This document shows positions 7,964 to 15,936 of a DNA stretch of 64,000 bases, piece by piece. Made by a program: the position numbers and the translations under genes. A model generated the notes under the pieces. That model saw only the letters and a list, made by a program, of their open reading frames with translations, was not told the origin of the DNA and ran no database searches. Source of the DNA: Gammaproteobacteria bacterium (GTDB lineage: Bacteria; Pseudomonadota; Gammaproteobacteria; CAISUE01); contig JAJNBD010000004.1 in NCBI GenBank assembly GCA_021156105.1, forward strand, positions 62,001 to 126,000, written 5' to 3'. Numbering within the stretch: position 1 is the first letter of the stretch; every line of letters begins with the position of its first letter.

Positions 7964-8617
7964 TTAGCCTAAGATAGAAAAGATTTCTTTAGTGACTTGC
8001 GCAACAGGCAAATTGCCGTTAATTTGACTAAACATTGGCGCATGCTCTTCGCTGCTATTGGCAAGATGTGTATAGTAATCAAGCAAAGGTATTGTTTGGT
8101 CGTAATAGACTTTTAAGCGATGGCGTACGGTAGATTCCTTATCGTCGTCACGCTGAATGAGTGAGTCGCCGGTAATGTCATCTTTGCCTGGAACAAGCGG
8201 TGGATTGAAGTCTATATGGTACGCACGGCCTGAACCAGGGTGAACCCAGCGGCCACTCAAGCGACGAATCACCGTTTCATCATCAACATAAATTTCAATA
8301 ATATGATCAATGGAAATTTTAGCGTCATGCAAAGCAATCGCTTGTGGTACGGTACGAGGAAAACCATCTAATAAGAAACCATTGGCGCAATCTGGATCAG
8401 TAATGCGCTTTTGTACTAATTGGATCATGATATCATCAGGAACTAAAGCGCCGCTCGACATAATGCTTGCAACTTGCTTGCCAAGATCGGAACCTTCATT
8501 AACGGCTGCACGCAGCATGTCCCCTGTCGAAATTTGTGGGATATGATAACGTTCACAAATGACTTTTGCCTGAGTACCTTTCCCTGCACCAGGGCAGCCT
8601 AATAAAATTACGCGCAT
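7964..8617 (-). CDS. adk: Adenylate kinase
   Basis: 217 residues, interconverting AMP + ATP and 2 ADP in the cytosol. The P-loop GCPGAGKGT is at residues 7-15, the NMP-binding motif is QISTGDMLR, and DGFPRT follows. The long LID segment (about 120-160) is of the long-form type without zinc cysteines. The length matches E. coli Adk (214). ATG at 8617 is preceded by AGAAGG. It is first in a two-gene unit with the thioredoxin gene. Confidence 0.97.
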   Translation of the reverse strand: MRVILLGCPGAGKGTQAKVICERYHIPQISTGDMLRAAVNEGSDLGKQVASIMSSGALVPDDIMIQLVQKRITDPDCANGFLLDGFPRTVPQAIALHDAKISIDHIIEIYVDDETVIRRLSGRWVHPGSGRAYHIDFNPPLVPGKDDITGDSLIQRDDDKESTVRHRLKVYYDQTIPLLDYYTHLANSSEEHAPMFSQINGNLPVAQVTKEIFSILG

Positions 8618-8829
8618 AACCTTCTCATCTTTAGTATTTTATTCATATGGTTTATGGTAACTGGTATTGACTAAAAAGTCACTATCTTCTTCTTTTTTAA
8701 GCTTTAACGTGTTATAAATGAAACTAAAGGGAATTATGATGAAAGCATCAAAAGGAGAATATCTTAAAAGAGAGGTTTATGGGAGAAAAATAATTAAATA
8801 AACATAATATATACAAACTGTTATCTTGG

Positions 8830-8847
8830 TTGGCATGAAAATTGCTT
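8830..8847 (+). promoter_or_regulatory. Candidate sigma-54 promoter of rpoN
   Basis: TTGGCATGAAAATTGCTT has GG (8832-8833) and GC (8844-8845) exactly 10 bases apart. The predicted start is near 8857, about 40 nt before the rpoN ATG. If real, sigma-54 activates its own gene, which is unusual for rpoN. The rest of the gap 8618-8896 shows only AT-rich sequence. Confidence 0.65.
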
Positions 8848-8896
8848 ATCCTAACTTATGGTGGAAGTTTGTATATAATAAATTAGTGGAGGCCTT

Positions 8897-10342
8897 ATGA
8901 TAAGTCAGTCTTTGAATATCGGTACCACCCAGCAGTTGCAACTCACTCCTCGTCTGCAGAAAGCTATTCATATGTTGCAGCTTTCTTCTCAAGAGCTTAC
9001 TCAAGAAATCCAAAATATCCTTGAATCCAATATTTTGCTCGAGCCAGCAGATACTTGTGAAGCGACGGACGTTCCAGATGCTTACTTAACGAAGGTTGAT
9101 CCAGAGGAAAGTATTTTAGAAAATGGTTATGGATCAGATGATGATGTTAGTGTTGATTGGAGTAGCGCTGAGACAAATTATTCAAAAGCAAATAACGACC
9201 TTGACCAAACGGGCTTGATGCAAAATCGTGCTGTGCAGCTTGGTTCAGGTTTGCAGAGCTATCTTTTAAGCCAGCTGCAATTATCTTCTCTGCCAGAGGA
9301 GGATAGTGAAATCTGTGAAATGATCATTGATTCTATTAATGATAATGGCTTTTTAGAAACAAGCCTTGAAGAATTACAGCAAGTATTACAAGGAATGGAT
9401 AGAGATGTCACATTAAATAAGATTGAAATGTTATTGTCTTATGTGCAAGCTTTAGGGCCAGTAGGTGTTGGTGCAAGAGACCTTAAAGAATCTTTACTGT
9501 TGCAGCTAAATGCATTACCTGCAACAACCCCCGAATTATCACTTGCGCAAGCTTTAATAAAAACTCACTTATCTCTATTGGCAGAACACAATTATCAAAA
9601 ATTAGCACGCATCTATAAAGTAGAAATTGATGAACTTAAAACGGCAATAATGCTAATTCAAAGCTTGACGCCTCGCCCAGGACGCGCCATCGCTACTTCA
9701 GACCTCGAACAAATTGTTCCGGATGTGATTGTTAGGCGTAAAAATGACAGCTGGGAAGTTGCGTTAAATAAACGTACGCTTCCAAAACTACAGCTTAACC
9801 ACCATTATATTGCTATCTTGGACCAATCGTCAGATGCCAGTGAAAGTCAATTTATTAACCACCATTTGCAAGAAGCGCGCTGGTTAATTAAATGTTTGCA
9901 AAACCGCAATGAAACTTTGTTAAAAGTAGCAAGCTGTATTGTGCGGCATCAGCAAGCATTCTTTAAGCATGGGCCGGGGGCAATGAAGCCTTTAGTGCTA
10001 AAAGATGTTGCAGAAGACATTGGTATGCATCCTTCAACGATATCACGTATTACCACGCGGAAATACATGCAAACACCACAAGGGACTTTTGAATTAAAAT
10101 ATTTTTTCACGAGTCAATTGAATACAAGCTATGGTCAGCAATGTTCAGCACGGGCAATACAAACTTATATTAAAGATATGATTCGACAAGAAGATAGCAC
10201 TAAGCCGCTTAGCGATGAAGCAATTGCTAAAAAATTGTTAGATCAAGGAATTCAAGTTGCACGAAGAACAGTGGCTAAATACCGTGAATTACTGGGGATT
10301 GAGCCAGCAAGCCGCCGAAAAAAACTATTAAAAGCAATATAA
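8897..10342 (+). CDS. rpoN: RNA polymerase sigma-54 factor
   Basis: 481 residues with all sigma-54 regions. The Gln/Leu-rich region I (TTQQLQLTPRLQKAIHMLQL, residues 10-29) contacts the activator. An acidic region II and the core-binding domain follow. The HTH that reads the -12 element is around residues 365-395 (DVAEDIGMHPSTISRITTRK), and the RpoN box ARRTVAKYRE is at 455-464. Sigma-54 recognises GG/GC promoters and needs an AAA+ activator. The usual neighbours lptB, hpf and ptsN are absent. Instead the next gene, convergent, encodes a matching activator, and sigma-54-type promoters surround the locus. Confidence 0.97.
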   Translation: MISQSLNIGTTQQLQLTPRLQKAIHMLQLSSQELTQEIQNILESNILLEPADTCEATDVPDAYLTKVDPEESILENGYGSDDDVSVDWSSAETNYSKANNDLDQTGLMQNRAVQLGSGLQSYLLSQLQLSSLPEEDSEICEMIIDSINDNGFLETSLEELQQVLQGMDRDVTLNKIEMLLSYVQALGPVGVGARDLKESLLLQLNALPATTPELSLAQALIKTHLSLLAEHNYQKLARIYKVEIDELKTAIMLIQSLTPRPGRAIATSDLEQIVPDVIVRRKNDSWEVALNKRTLPKLQLNHHYIAILDQSSDASESQFINHHLQEARWLIKCLQNRNETLLKVASCIVRHQQAFFKHGPGAMKPLVLKDVAEDIGMHPSTISRITTRKYMQTPQGTFELKYFFTSQLNTSYGQQCSARAIQTYIKDMIRQEDSTKPLSDEAIAKKLLDQGIQVARRTVAKYRELLGIEPASRRKKLLKAI

Positions 10343-10355
10343 CATGACCGATGAG

Positions 10356-10390
10356 TTCGCGCCCCAGATAAAACTTATTGGGGCAGCGAA
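10356..10390. terminator. Bidirectional terminator-like hairpin between rpoN and the activator gene
   Basis: TTCGC-GCCCCA (10356-10366) pairs with TGGGGC-A-GCGAA (10379-10390) around a 12-nt loop in the 69-bp convergent gap. The T tract is interrupted. Confidence 0.55.
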
Positions 10391-10411
10391 TATTCCCTTA
10401 GTTTTCTTTGT

Positions 10412-11767
10412 TTATTCCGCCGCAAATCCTAAGTAAGAATTAAGTATTTGGTCACTAACTTCTAGGGTTTGTGCGGTGAGTTTTTTATCAAAACAACATT
10501 GTTGGTAAACATGTTGAACATATCGATCTGCAGCTTCTTTCAATGATAGGTTGCTAGGTAGTTGTAAGGCAGATTTCATATCATTTTGATCATGAATTGC
10601 ATAGGCTTGGATATGATCAACGTCGATATAACCATCTGCCAAAATAAAGGCACGGTGAATGAGATTTTTTAATTCTCGTACGTTACCTGCATAATGGTGA
10701 TTTTGGATCATGTCTAAAGCTGCTTTAGTGAACTGCACATATTTCCCCTCAGTTTGATTGTTGAGCGCAAGGAAATGTTTAGCTAATAAAGCAATATCAC
10801 CTTCTCTATCATTTAGTACTGGTACGTGAATAGGGAATACATTTAAACGATAGTATAAATCCTCCCTTAATAGACCTTTTTTAACTGCAAGTTTAGGACA
10901 ACGGTTAGTTGAAGCGATGATGCGTACATCAACATGTACCTGACGTCTTCCGCCGACAGGAATCACGACGCCTGTTTCAAGTAAGCGTAATAATTTAACT
11001 TGAAAATCTAGCGAGGTTTCAGTGATTTCGTCTAAAAATAAAGTTCCTCCAGAAGCTTGCTCAAAATACCCTACATGCGATTGCACTGCTCCAGTAAAGC
11101 TCCCCTTCTCATGACCAAAGAGTGCGCTGCAAATTAAGTCAGGTGCAATTGCTGCGCAGTTAATGGGCAAATAAGGTTTGGTATGCCTTGCGCTATGCTG
11201 ATGAATGGCTTGCGCAATTAGCTCTTTGCCGGTACCGCTTTTCCCAATGACAAAGACGCTGGCAGACGTGGGTGCAACGCGTTGTATCACGCGATACAGT
11301 TTTTGCATGGCTTCTGACTTGCCCACAAAATTAGCAAAATGATATTCAATGTGATGGTCAGGCATTTCTTTTACCGATTTTAAAATAGGTTTATCAGAGG
11401 TTAAAATTTTCTCTAACGAACGGATTGTTAAAGGTTTATGTAAGAAACCTTGTGCTCCAAGTGTCTTGGCATGTTTAACAAGCTCTTTATCCTCCTTATC
11501 TGATTTCTCAGCGATGAAATAATAACTTGTAGAAGTAGTAGAAATAATGTCTTCTTCCTTTGCGCGCTTTGAAAGTAATTCTAAAGCGTTGCCATCAGGC
11601 AAATGCAGATCGGAAATGACGACATCAATATCATTATTGGGTTGTGTTAAGGCAAGTGCCTCTTGGATGCTATAAGCGGTGCTAACTTTTATTCCTTTAT
11701 GTTCAGCAAAGGGAAGAAAGGGAAGAACATCACTTGAGCTTTTGTTGACGAATAATACATGATTCAT
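10412..11767 (-). CDS. Sigma-54-dependent transcriptional activator (receiver-like, AAA+, Fis-like HTH)
   Basis: 451 residues. The N-terminal domain is a receiver with phospho-acceptor-like Asp53 (VVISDLHLP) and Lys111 (FLHKPL). The acidic pair expected near residues 7-9 is replaced (FVNKSSS), so phosphorylation is doubtful. The AAA+ domain has Walker A GKSGTGKE (175-182), the sigma-54 contact loop as GSFTGA (222-227, usual form GAFTGA) and Walker B GTLFLDE (241-247). The C-terminus is a divergent Fis-type HTH. No histidine kinase gene is nearby. Transcribed convergently to rpoN, it probably drives the sigma-54 promoters of this region, and a good one lies upstream of its own start. Confidence 0.92.
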   Translation of the reverse strand: MNHVLFVNKSSSDVLPFLPFAEHKGIKVSTAYSIQEALALTQPNNDIDVVISDLHLPDGNALELLSKRAKEEDIISTTSTSYYFIAEKSDKEDKELVKHAKTLGAQGFLHKPLTIRSLEKILTSDKPILKSVKEMPDHHIEYHFANFVGKSEAMQKLYRVIQRVAPTSASVFVIGKSGTGKELIAQAIHQHSARHTKPYLPINCAAIAPDLICSALFGHEKGSFTGAVQSHVGYFEQASGGTLFLDEITETSLDFQVKLLRLLETGVVIPVGGRRQVHVDVRIIASTNRCPKLAVKKGLLREDLYYRLNVFPIHVPVLNDREGDIALLAKHFLALNNQTEGKYVQFTKAALDMIQNHHYAGNVRELKNLIHRAFILADGYIDVDHIQAYAIHDQNDMKSALQLPSNLSLKEAADRYVQHVYQQCCFDKKLTAQTLEVSDQILNSYLGFAAE

Positions 11768-11894
11768 ATCAGCCTCCCTTAATTTGAGTTAAATTATGGT
11801 TTAAGTAAGAGTTGTTATGATTAAAGAGCAAGCTCCAATTTGATTCTAACACCATTGCTCGTATCTTCCAATCCCTCAAGCCAAAGACAGCTAA

Positions 11895-11911
11895 AGCAAT
11901 TTCTGTGCCAA
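11895..11911 (-). promoter_or_regulatory. Candidate sigma-54 promoter of the activator gene
   Basis: On the minus strand TTGGCACAGAAATTGCT has the GG/GC pair 10 bases apart and matches the consensus TGGCAC-N5-TTGCW in full. It lies about 128 bp upstream of the activator start at 11767. The 328-bp gap 11768-12095 holds this site and the divergent promoter at 12048, with no gene seen. Confidence 0.65.
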
Positions 11912-12047
11912 GTGCTTTCAAACGGTGTAGTAAAACATGTGCAAAACCTTTGTTGCTATGGCTTTTCAGTTATTAGGATAAGAAAAAGAATATCTTCCTA
12001 ACAGCTAGAGGTATACCAAAGAGCTTATTGATAAGGACATAAATACT

Positions 12048-12064
12048 TTGGCATTAAGATTGCT
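12048..12064 (+). promoter_or_regulatory. Candidate sigma-54 promoter of the CBS-protein unit
   Basis: TTGGCATTAAGATTGCT has GG (12050-12051) and GC (12062-12063) 10 bases apart. The predicted start is near 12075, about 21 nt before the ATG at 12096. It is divergent from the activator promoter, so shared activator sites could lie between them (11912-12047). Confidence 0.65.
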
Positions 12065-12095
12065 TTTTATCTCACAAGTACTTTAGGGATAATTT

Positions 12096-12524
12096 ATGCC
12101 AGTTCAAAAAATTGCTACATCAAAAACAGTTTGTATTTCAGAAAATGCTTCTTTGTTTGAAGTGTCGAAAAAAATGAAGAAGTATAATGTCGGCGCTGTT
12201 GTCGTTGTGAAAGATGCAGAAGCTGACTTAACGCCCGTGGGTATTATTACGGATAGAGATATCGTTGTTGAACTTGTTGCAACCGGCGTCGACCCCAACG
12301 ATGTGTACATTAAAGAAATTTTGGTTGATGACTTGATGACCGTCAAAGAAGGCAGTAGCGTTCAAGAAGCTATTAGCTCAATGAAGAAAAAAGGTGTAAG
12401 GCGAGTTCCAATTGTGAATGAAGAAAACAAAGTGGTAGGGATTGTTAGCATGGATGATTTATTAATGCTGATGGTTAAAGAGCTTTGTGAGTTAGTTGAT
12501 ATCGTTAGGCAACAACATTTATGA
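12096..12524 (+). CDS. Two-CBS-domain protein
   Basis: 142 residues made of two tandem CBS motifs (about 7-65 and 75-135) and nothing else. Recognisable pieces are VGAVVVV and GIITDRDIV in the first, and DLMTVKEGSSVQEAISSMKK, RRVPIV and GIVSMDDLL in the second. Such stand-alone pairs bind adenine nucleotides and often accompany stress responses. The partner is unknown. The RBS AGGGATAATTT is weak to moderate. It is probably cotranscribed with the small basic gene that starts 12 bp after its stop. Confidence 0.9.
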   Translation: MPVQKIATSKTVCISENASLFEVSKKMKKYNVGAVVVVKDAEADLTPVGIITDRDIVVELVATGVDPNDVYIKEILVDDLMTVKEGSSVQEAISSMKKKGVRRVPIVNEENKVVGIVSMDDLLMLMVKELCELVDIVRQQHL

Positions 12525-12536
12525 GAGGTAATTAAC

Positions 12537-12719
12537 ATGCCAAGAGGCAGCAAAGAAGCTTATACTGATAAGCAGAAGCGTCAAGCAAAGCATATTGAAG
12601 AAAGCTATGAAGAACGTGGTGCACCCAAAGAACGTGCTCAGAAAATTGCTTGGGCAACGGTCAATAAAGAGACTGGTGGTGGAAAAAAAACCAGGGCGGC
12701 TAAGTCAAAAAGCCGATAA
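12537..12719 (+). CDS. Small basic stress-type protein (commonly annotated 'plasmid stabilization protein')
   Basis: 60 residues, very basic and hydrophilic. It begins MPRGSKEAYTDKQKRQAKHI and contains EESYEERGAPKERAQKIAWATVNKE split across its middle, then a GGGKK tail. This pattern is widespread in proteobacteria under the name plasmid stabilization protein, although no plasmid role is established. It is often found with osmotic or general-stress genes. The RBS GAGAGGTAATTAAC lies in the 12-bp gap after the CBS gene, so the two form one unit under the sigma-54-type promoter. Confidence 0.8.
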   Translation: MPRGSKEAYTDKQKRQAKHIEESYEERGAPKERAQKIAWATVNKETGGGKKTRAAKSKSR

Positions 12720-12746
12720 TTATTTCACAATGCCATTTTCACAAAA

Positions 12747-12791
12747 GCTCGGTCAAGTTAAGCAATATTCTACTGCTTAACTTAGCCGAGC
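12747..12791. terminator. Bidirectional terminator-like hairpin
   Basis: GCTCGG-TC-AAGTTAAGCA (12747-12764) pairs with TGCTTAACTT-AG-CCGAGC (12774-12791) around a 9-nt loop. It lies between the CBS operon and the convergent membrane operon. Confidence 0.6.
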
Positions 12792-12811
12792 ATAAATATG
12801 TTTTTGAAAAG

Positions 12812-12967
12812 TTACTTTTCTACTGCGCGATTATTTTTATGCGTAGTCGATTTGCTTGCCTGTTTCTTATGATTAGGTTTGTTAACTCGATTCGCTTTAG
12901 TATGTATCGCCAATGGAATTTGGTTTTCATGAAACATATTGCATAAGATTTGATCAAAATACATCAT
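12812..12967 (-). CDS. Small basic orphan ORF, third gene of the coupled membrane operon
   Basis: A 51-codon ORF beginning ATG ATG at 12967, directly behind a perfect Shine-Dalgarno AAAGGAGGT. Its first ATG overlaps the TGA of the upstream gene (ATGA at 12964-12967), so translation is probably coupled. The product begins MMYFDQILCNMFHENQIPL and ends in a Lys/Asn/His-rich tail (HKKQASKSTTHKNNRAVEK). No domain is recognised. Its support is the ribosome site and operon position rather than homology. Confidence 0.6.
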   Translation of the reverse strand: MMYFDQILCNMFHENQIPLAIHTKANRVNKPNHKKQASKSTTHKNNRAVEK

Positions 12968-13269
12968 TTCCTACCTCCTTTGTTATCAGAATGAAAAATG
13001 GGGTACTGCAAAATCTTCTTAAATCCAAAAATTGCTGTGGTAAAAAGCATTTCCCAAAGGAAAAAGTTTTGTGAGTTATGGCTGCTTTTTCTCAATTGCT
13101 GGGTTCGCTTTTTGGTTAAAAATGGTCCACCAACACCAAGGGCAAAAGCAATTAGCAAAGTTAATGGTGAAGTCAGTTGCTGAATAAGTTTTTGTTTTTG
13201 CTCATCCAGCAAACATTTTTCTTGCTTAATTTCTTCCAAGAGTTTTAATTTTTCTTTGGTAATGCTCAT
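12964..13269 (-). CDS. YqjK-like small membrane protein
   Basis: 101 residues. The N-terminus (EKLKLLEEIKQEKCLLDEQ, about 6-24) is a charged helix resembling YqjK-type proteins. One hydrophobic segment follows near 34-50 and a second, weaker one near 70-82, with a basic end. Its ATG overlaps the stop of the preceding gene by 4 nt (ATGA at 13266-13269). The pairing with the holin-like gene recalls the E. coli yqjDEK stress operon. The YqjK assignment is tentative. Confidence 0.65.
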   Translation of the reverse strand: MSITKEKLKLLEEIKQEKCLLDEQKQKLIQQLTSPLTLLIAFALGVGGPFLTKKRTQQLRKSSHNSQNFFLWEMLFTTAIFGFKKILQYPIFHSDNKGGRK

Positions 13270-13667
13270 CCTGCTTTTCCTCCTTGAGCTTGCGCAGAGT
13301 TTTCCATGACAACGCGTAATGCTTGCTGAGTAACGGGGAAAAAGTTTTGGCTCTTAAATTTAAGAAGTAAAAATAAGCTTGCACTTAAAAAAAGGTGTAT
13401 CGCGGCAAGGAGTAAAAAAATAACACCAATCGATAAACCTTTTTGATAAAGCAAAAAAGAAAAATTAAGGCATAAGAAAATCCATGCGACAGAAATAAGC
13501 AAAACGCTAACGATTGCTAAAAAAAGAATCAGAAAGAGCCTGGATTTGAGCTGGTTAGCTTCTAAAAGAAATATTGAATAAGTCCGAGAATAAATTCTTT
13601 TCCATAAAGACACCATTTCAAATAATGGGAAACTTGCTGTTGATGATGCAGGTATTTTTCTTTCCAT
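13266..13667 (-). CDS. YqjE / holin-superfamily III-like membrane protein
   Basis: 133 residues with two strong transmembrane segments (about 45-70 and 78-102) between a cytoplasmic N-terminal helix and a short polar tail. This is the layout of the phage-holin-family/YqjE proteins. In E. coli the yqjCDEK genes are stationary-phase inner-membrane genes. Here the gene heads a three-gene unit with 4-nt overlaps and is preceded by the best sigma-54 promoter match of the window. The function is unknown. Confidence 0.7.
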   Translation of the reverse strand: MERKIPASSTASFPLFEMVSLWKRIYSRTYSIFLLEANQLKSRLFLILFLAIVSVLLISVAWIFLCLNFSFLLYQKGLSIGVIFLLLAAIHLFLSASLFLLLKFKSQNFFPVTQQALRVVMENSAQAQGGKAG

Positions 13668-13699
13668 AAATGCTCCTGTTGAGAATCCATAGATATGTA

Positions 13700-13716
13700 T
13701 GCAAAAGCCGTGCCAA
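13700..13716 (-). promoter_or_regulatory. Candidate sigma-54 promoter of the YqjE/YqjK-like operon
   Basis: On the minus strand TTGGCACGGCTTTTGCA is a full match to TGGCACG-N4-TTGCW. The predicted start is near 13689, about 22 nt before the ATG at 13667. It is back to back with the BON-gene promoter 25 bp away. Confidence 0.72.
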
Positions 13717-13740
13717 CTTTTAACAGGTTGGAATTAACTT

Positions 13741-13757
13741 TTGGCATGAATATTGCT
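13741..13757 (+). promoter_or_regulatory. Candidate sigma-54 promoter of the BON gene
   Basis: TTGGCATGAATATTGCT has GG (13743-13744) and GC (13755-13756) 10 bases apart. The predicted start is near 13768, about 45 nt before the ATG at 13813. Confidence 0.68.
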
Positions 13758-13812
13758 AGTAACAAATTGCCGTGTGGTTAAGTTGTTGGTTTAATTTACA
13801 TAGGAGGTTGAT

Positions 13813-14139
13813 ATGCAACAAATAAAAAGTCAAAAGTGGATTGGATTATCAGCTTTATTTTTATTAAGTATTGCATTTGCAGAAGATAAAACGTTAGTGG
13901 AAAAAACAAAAACCGCATTTGAAGATGCCAAACTGGCTACCGTGGTTAAAAGTAAATTTTATACGGCAACAGTGCAAAATATTTTAAAATCACCTCATAT
14001 TAATGCAAAAGCAGAGAGTGGCATTGTTACGCTCGTGGGATGCACAGAAGATCCAGAAGATATTCATAACGCGCAAATCATTGCTGAAAATGTAAAGGGC
14101 GTTAAGAATGTGGTGAATAAAATAGAGCTTAATTGTTAA
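13813..14139 (+). CDS. Exported BON-domain (OsmY-like) protein
   Basis: 108 residues. A signal peptide (GLSALFLLSIAFA, cleavage near residue 24) precedes one BON domain (about 40-108): VKSKFYTA, INAKAESGIVTLVG and a terminal VKNVVNKIEL. BON domains of the OsmY type are periplasmic, bind membranes or lipids, and rise under osmotic or envelope stress. The RBS GGAGG lies 6 bp before the ATG. It is monocistronic under a sigma-54-type promoter, divergent from the membrane operon. Confidence 0.88.
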   Translation: MQQIKSQKWIGLSALFLLSIAFAEDKTLVEKTKTAFEDAKLATVVKSKFYTATVQNILKSPHINAKAESGIVTLVGCTEDPEDIHNAQIIAENVKGVKNVVNKIELNC

Positions 14140-14150
14140 ACAATTTTTAT

Positions 14151-15812
14151 TCATTTTGCCTGAGCTAACATTTCTTTCGCATGTGCAAGGCTTTGCGGCG
14201 TGATCGAAACGCCGCCAAGCATGCGCGCGATTTCTTCTTGTCTGGATTTTGCGCTAAGTTTTTTGAGGCTAGCAATGGTTTGTTGATCGACGACCATTTT
14301 TTGTACTTGATAGTGATGATCGCCAAAAGCTGCAACTTGTGGCAAATGGGTAACACACAATACTTGGACATGGTTAGCTAATTGTTTTAATAATTGCCCA
14401 ACAATGCTTGCCGTTGCCCCGCCAATACCCACGTCTACTTCATCAAAGATCAAGGTTGGCACAACAGTATGTGCTGCTAGAATAACTTGAATAGCTAAAC
14501 TAATGCGTGATAATTCGCCACCCGAAGCCGTTTTTGCTAAAGGCTGCGCAGCTTGGCCAGGGTTTGGTCTCACCCAAAATTCACAGCGCTCTGCGCCACT
14601 TGCATGGATGCTTTCATCGCGAGATTGAAAGCGAATTTCAAATTCTCCGCCAGTCATTGCTAAGCGTTGCATTTCTTCTGAGACTGCTTTCGCTAGACGC
14701 TTTGCCGCTTGTAAGCGTTGTTTAGATAATTGTTTTGCTAAAGCTTGATATTGATCTAATAATGCTTGCTGAGCTTTTTCTAATTGTGCTAAATGCTCGT
14801 CCGCATGTTCTAATTCTTTAAGCTTAGTTTCAAGCGCTTGCATGGTTTCCATTAATGCTTCTGGTTTTACCCGGTGTTTTCTTGCAATGCGATGAATATG
14901 GTCAAGCCGTGAAGAAATTTCTTCTAGGCGGTCAGGGCTAGGATTAAAATGCGAAAGATACTGACGCAAGTCTAAAATGGTCTCATGAATTAAGACATCA
15001 GCCTGTGCTAAGTTCTTATTTGCATTGTTAAGATGGCTATCAATAGATTCAAGTGGTCCAAGCAATTGTTGCGTTTGCCGTAACACAGAAGTCATGCTCA
15101 CTTCCTCTTCTGCCAATAAAGTTAAAGATTCATGGCAACGTTTTAAGATATCTTCTGCTTGGCTTAAGGTTTTAAATTCTGCATCGAGTGTTTCCACTTC
15201 ATGCGTTTGAAGCGCCAATTCTTTCAATTCTTGATATTGAAAGTTTAAAAATTCTTTTTGTGAATTATTTTGTTGTAATTGATCGAAATGGCTTTTTTGT
15301 TTTTCTAAGGTTTGCCATTGATCATAAAGGCTGCGGAGACTTTGTAACAAAGCATTGTTTTGTGCAAATTCATCTAAGAGTAAAAGCTGATGGTCGCGTT
15401 TTAATAAAAAATGGTGCTCGTGCTGGCCATGGATATCAATTAATAACTCACCTAATTCATTAAGTTGCTGCAATGTTACAGGTTGTCCGTTAATGAAAGC
15501 GCGAGATTTGCCATCGCTATTAATGGTGCGGCGTAATAAGCAAGCCTGGTCTTCTGCTAAATCATGTTCTTTTAACCAGCCTTGCACATGGTTAAGCTGA
15601 TCAATATTAAATTCTGCTGTGATATCGCAGCGCTCTTGGCCTGCGCGAATCATTTTGCTATCTGCACGGCTACCTAAAGTTAGGCTCAAGGCATCGATCA
15701 AGATAGATTTGCCTGCACCTGTTTCACCGGTTAAGACAGTCATACCACGATCAAAGCTTATCTCATAGTGTTCGATTAAGGCAAAATTTTTAATCGTTAA
15801 ATGTTGCAGCAT
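14151..15812 (-). CDS. recN: DNA repair protein RecN
   Basis: 553 residues from the ATG at 15812, exactly the size of E. coli RecN. This SMC-like ATPase acts in double-strand break repair. Walker A GETGAGKS is at residues 29-36. Long coiled-coil arms occupy about 150-360, then the signature ASGGELSRISLA and Walker B TLIFDEVDVGIGG, and a TATASIVG/THLPQVAA D-loop and switch region. A TTG four codons upstream (15824) is a less likely start. It is convergent with the BON gene, 11 bp apart. Confidence 0.96.
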   Translation of the reverse strand: MLQHLTIKNFALIEHYEISFDRGMTVLTGETGAGKSILIDALSLTLGSRADSKMIRAGQERCDITAEFNIDQLNHVQGWLKEHDLAEDQACLLRRTINSDGKSRAFINGQPVTLQQLNELGELLIDIHGQHEHHFLLKRDHQLLLLDEFAQNNALLQSLRSLYDQWQTLEKQKSHFDQLQQNNSQKEFLNFQYQELKELALQTHEVETLDAEFKTLSQAEDILKRCHESLTLLAEEEVSMTSVLRQTQQLLGPLESIDSHLNNANKNLAQADVLIHETILDLRQYLSHFNPSPDRLEEISSRLDHIHRIARKHRVKPEALMETMQALETKLKELEHADEHLAQLEKAQQALLDQYQALAKQLSKQRLQAAKRLAKAVSEEMQRLAMTGGEFEIRFQSRDESIHASGAERCEFWVRPNPGQAAQPLAKTASGGELSRISLAIQVILAAHTVVPTLIFDEVDVGIGGATASIVGQLLKQLANHVQVLCVTHLPQVAAFGDHHYQVQKMVVDQQTIASLKKLSAKSRQEEIARMLGGVSITPQSLAHAKEMLAQAK

Positions 15813-15936
15813 AAATTTTGGCAAAGAAATTTTCTAGCATTATAACCTGGAAAAAATAGAAGCTCTACGGTTTACGAGGGTTTCTTGATACAATGCATAC
15901 TCTGCTAATCTTTTGACTATCATAAAATCGTTCTGT

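Noticed and set aside
8736-8801. 21-codon ORF with an SD-like AAGGGA upstream of rpoN
   Set aside because: Too short, no family, and the predicted sigma-54 start lies downstream of it.
12595-12780. 61-codon frame overlapping the small basic stress protein
   Set aside because: It is a shifted frame of the supported gene at 12537, without its own RBS.
14165-15463. Several short frames opposite or within recN
   Set aside because: All lie inside the intact recN frame and have no start signals.
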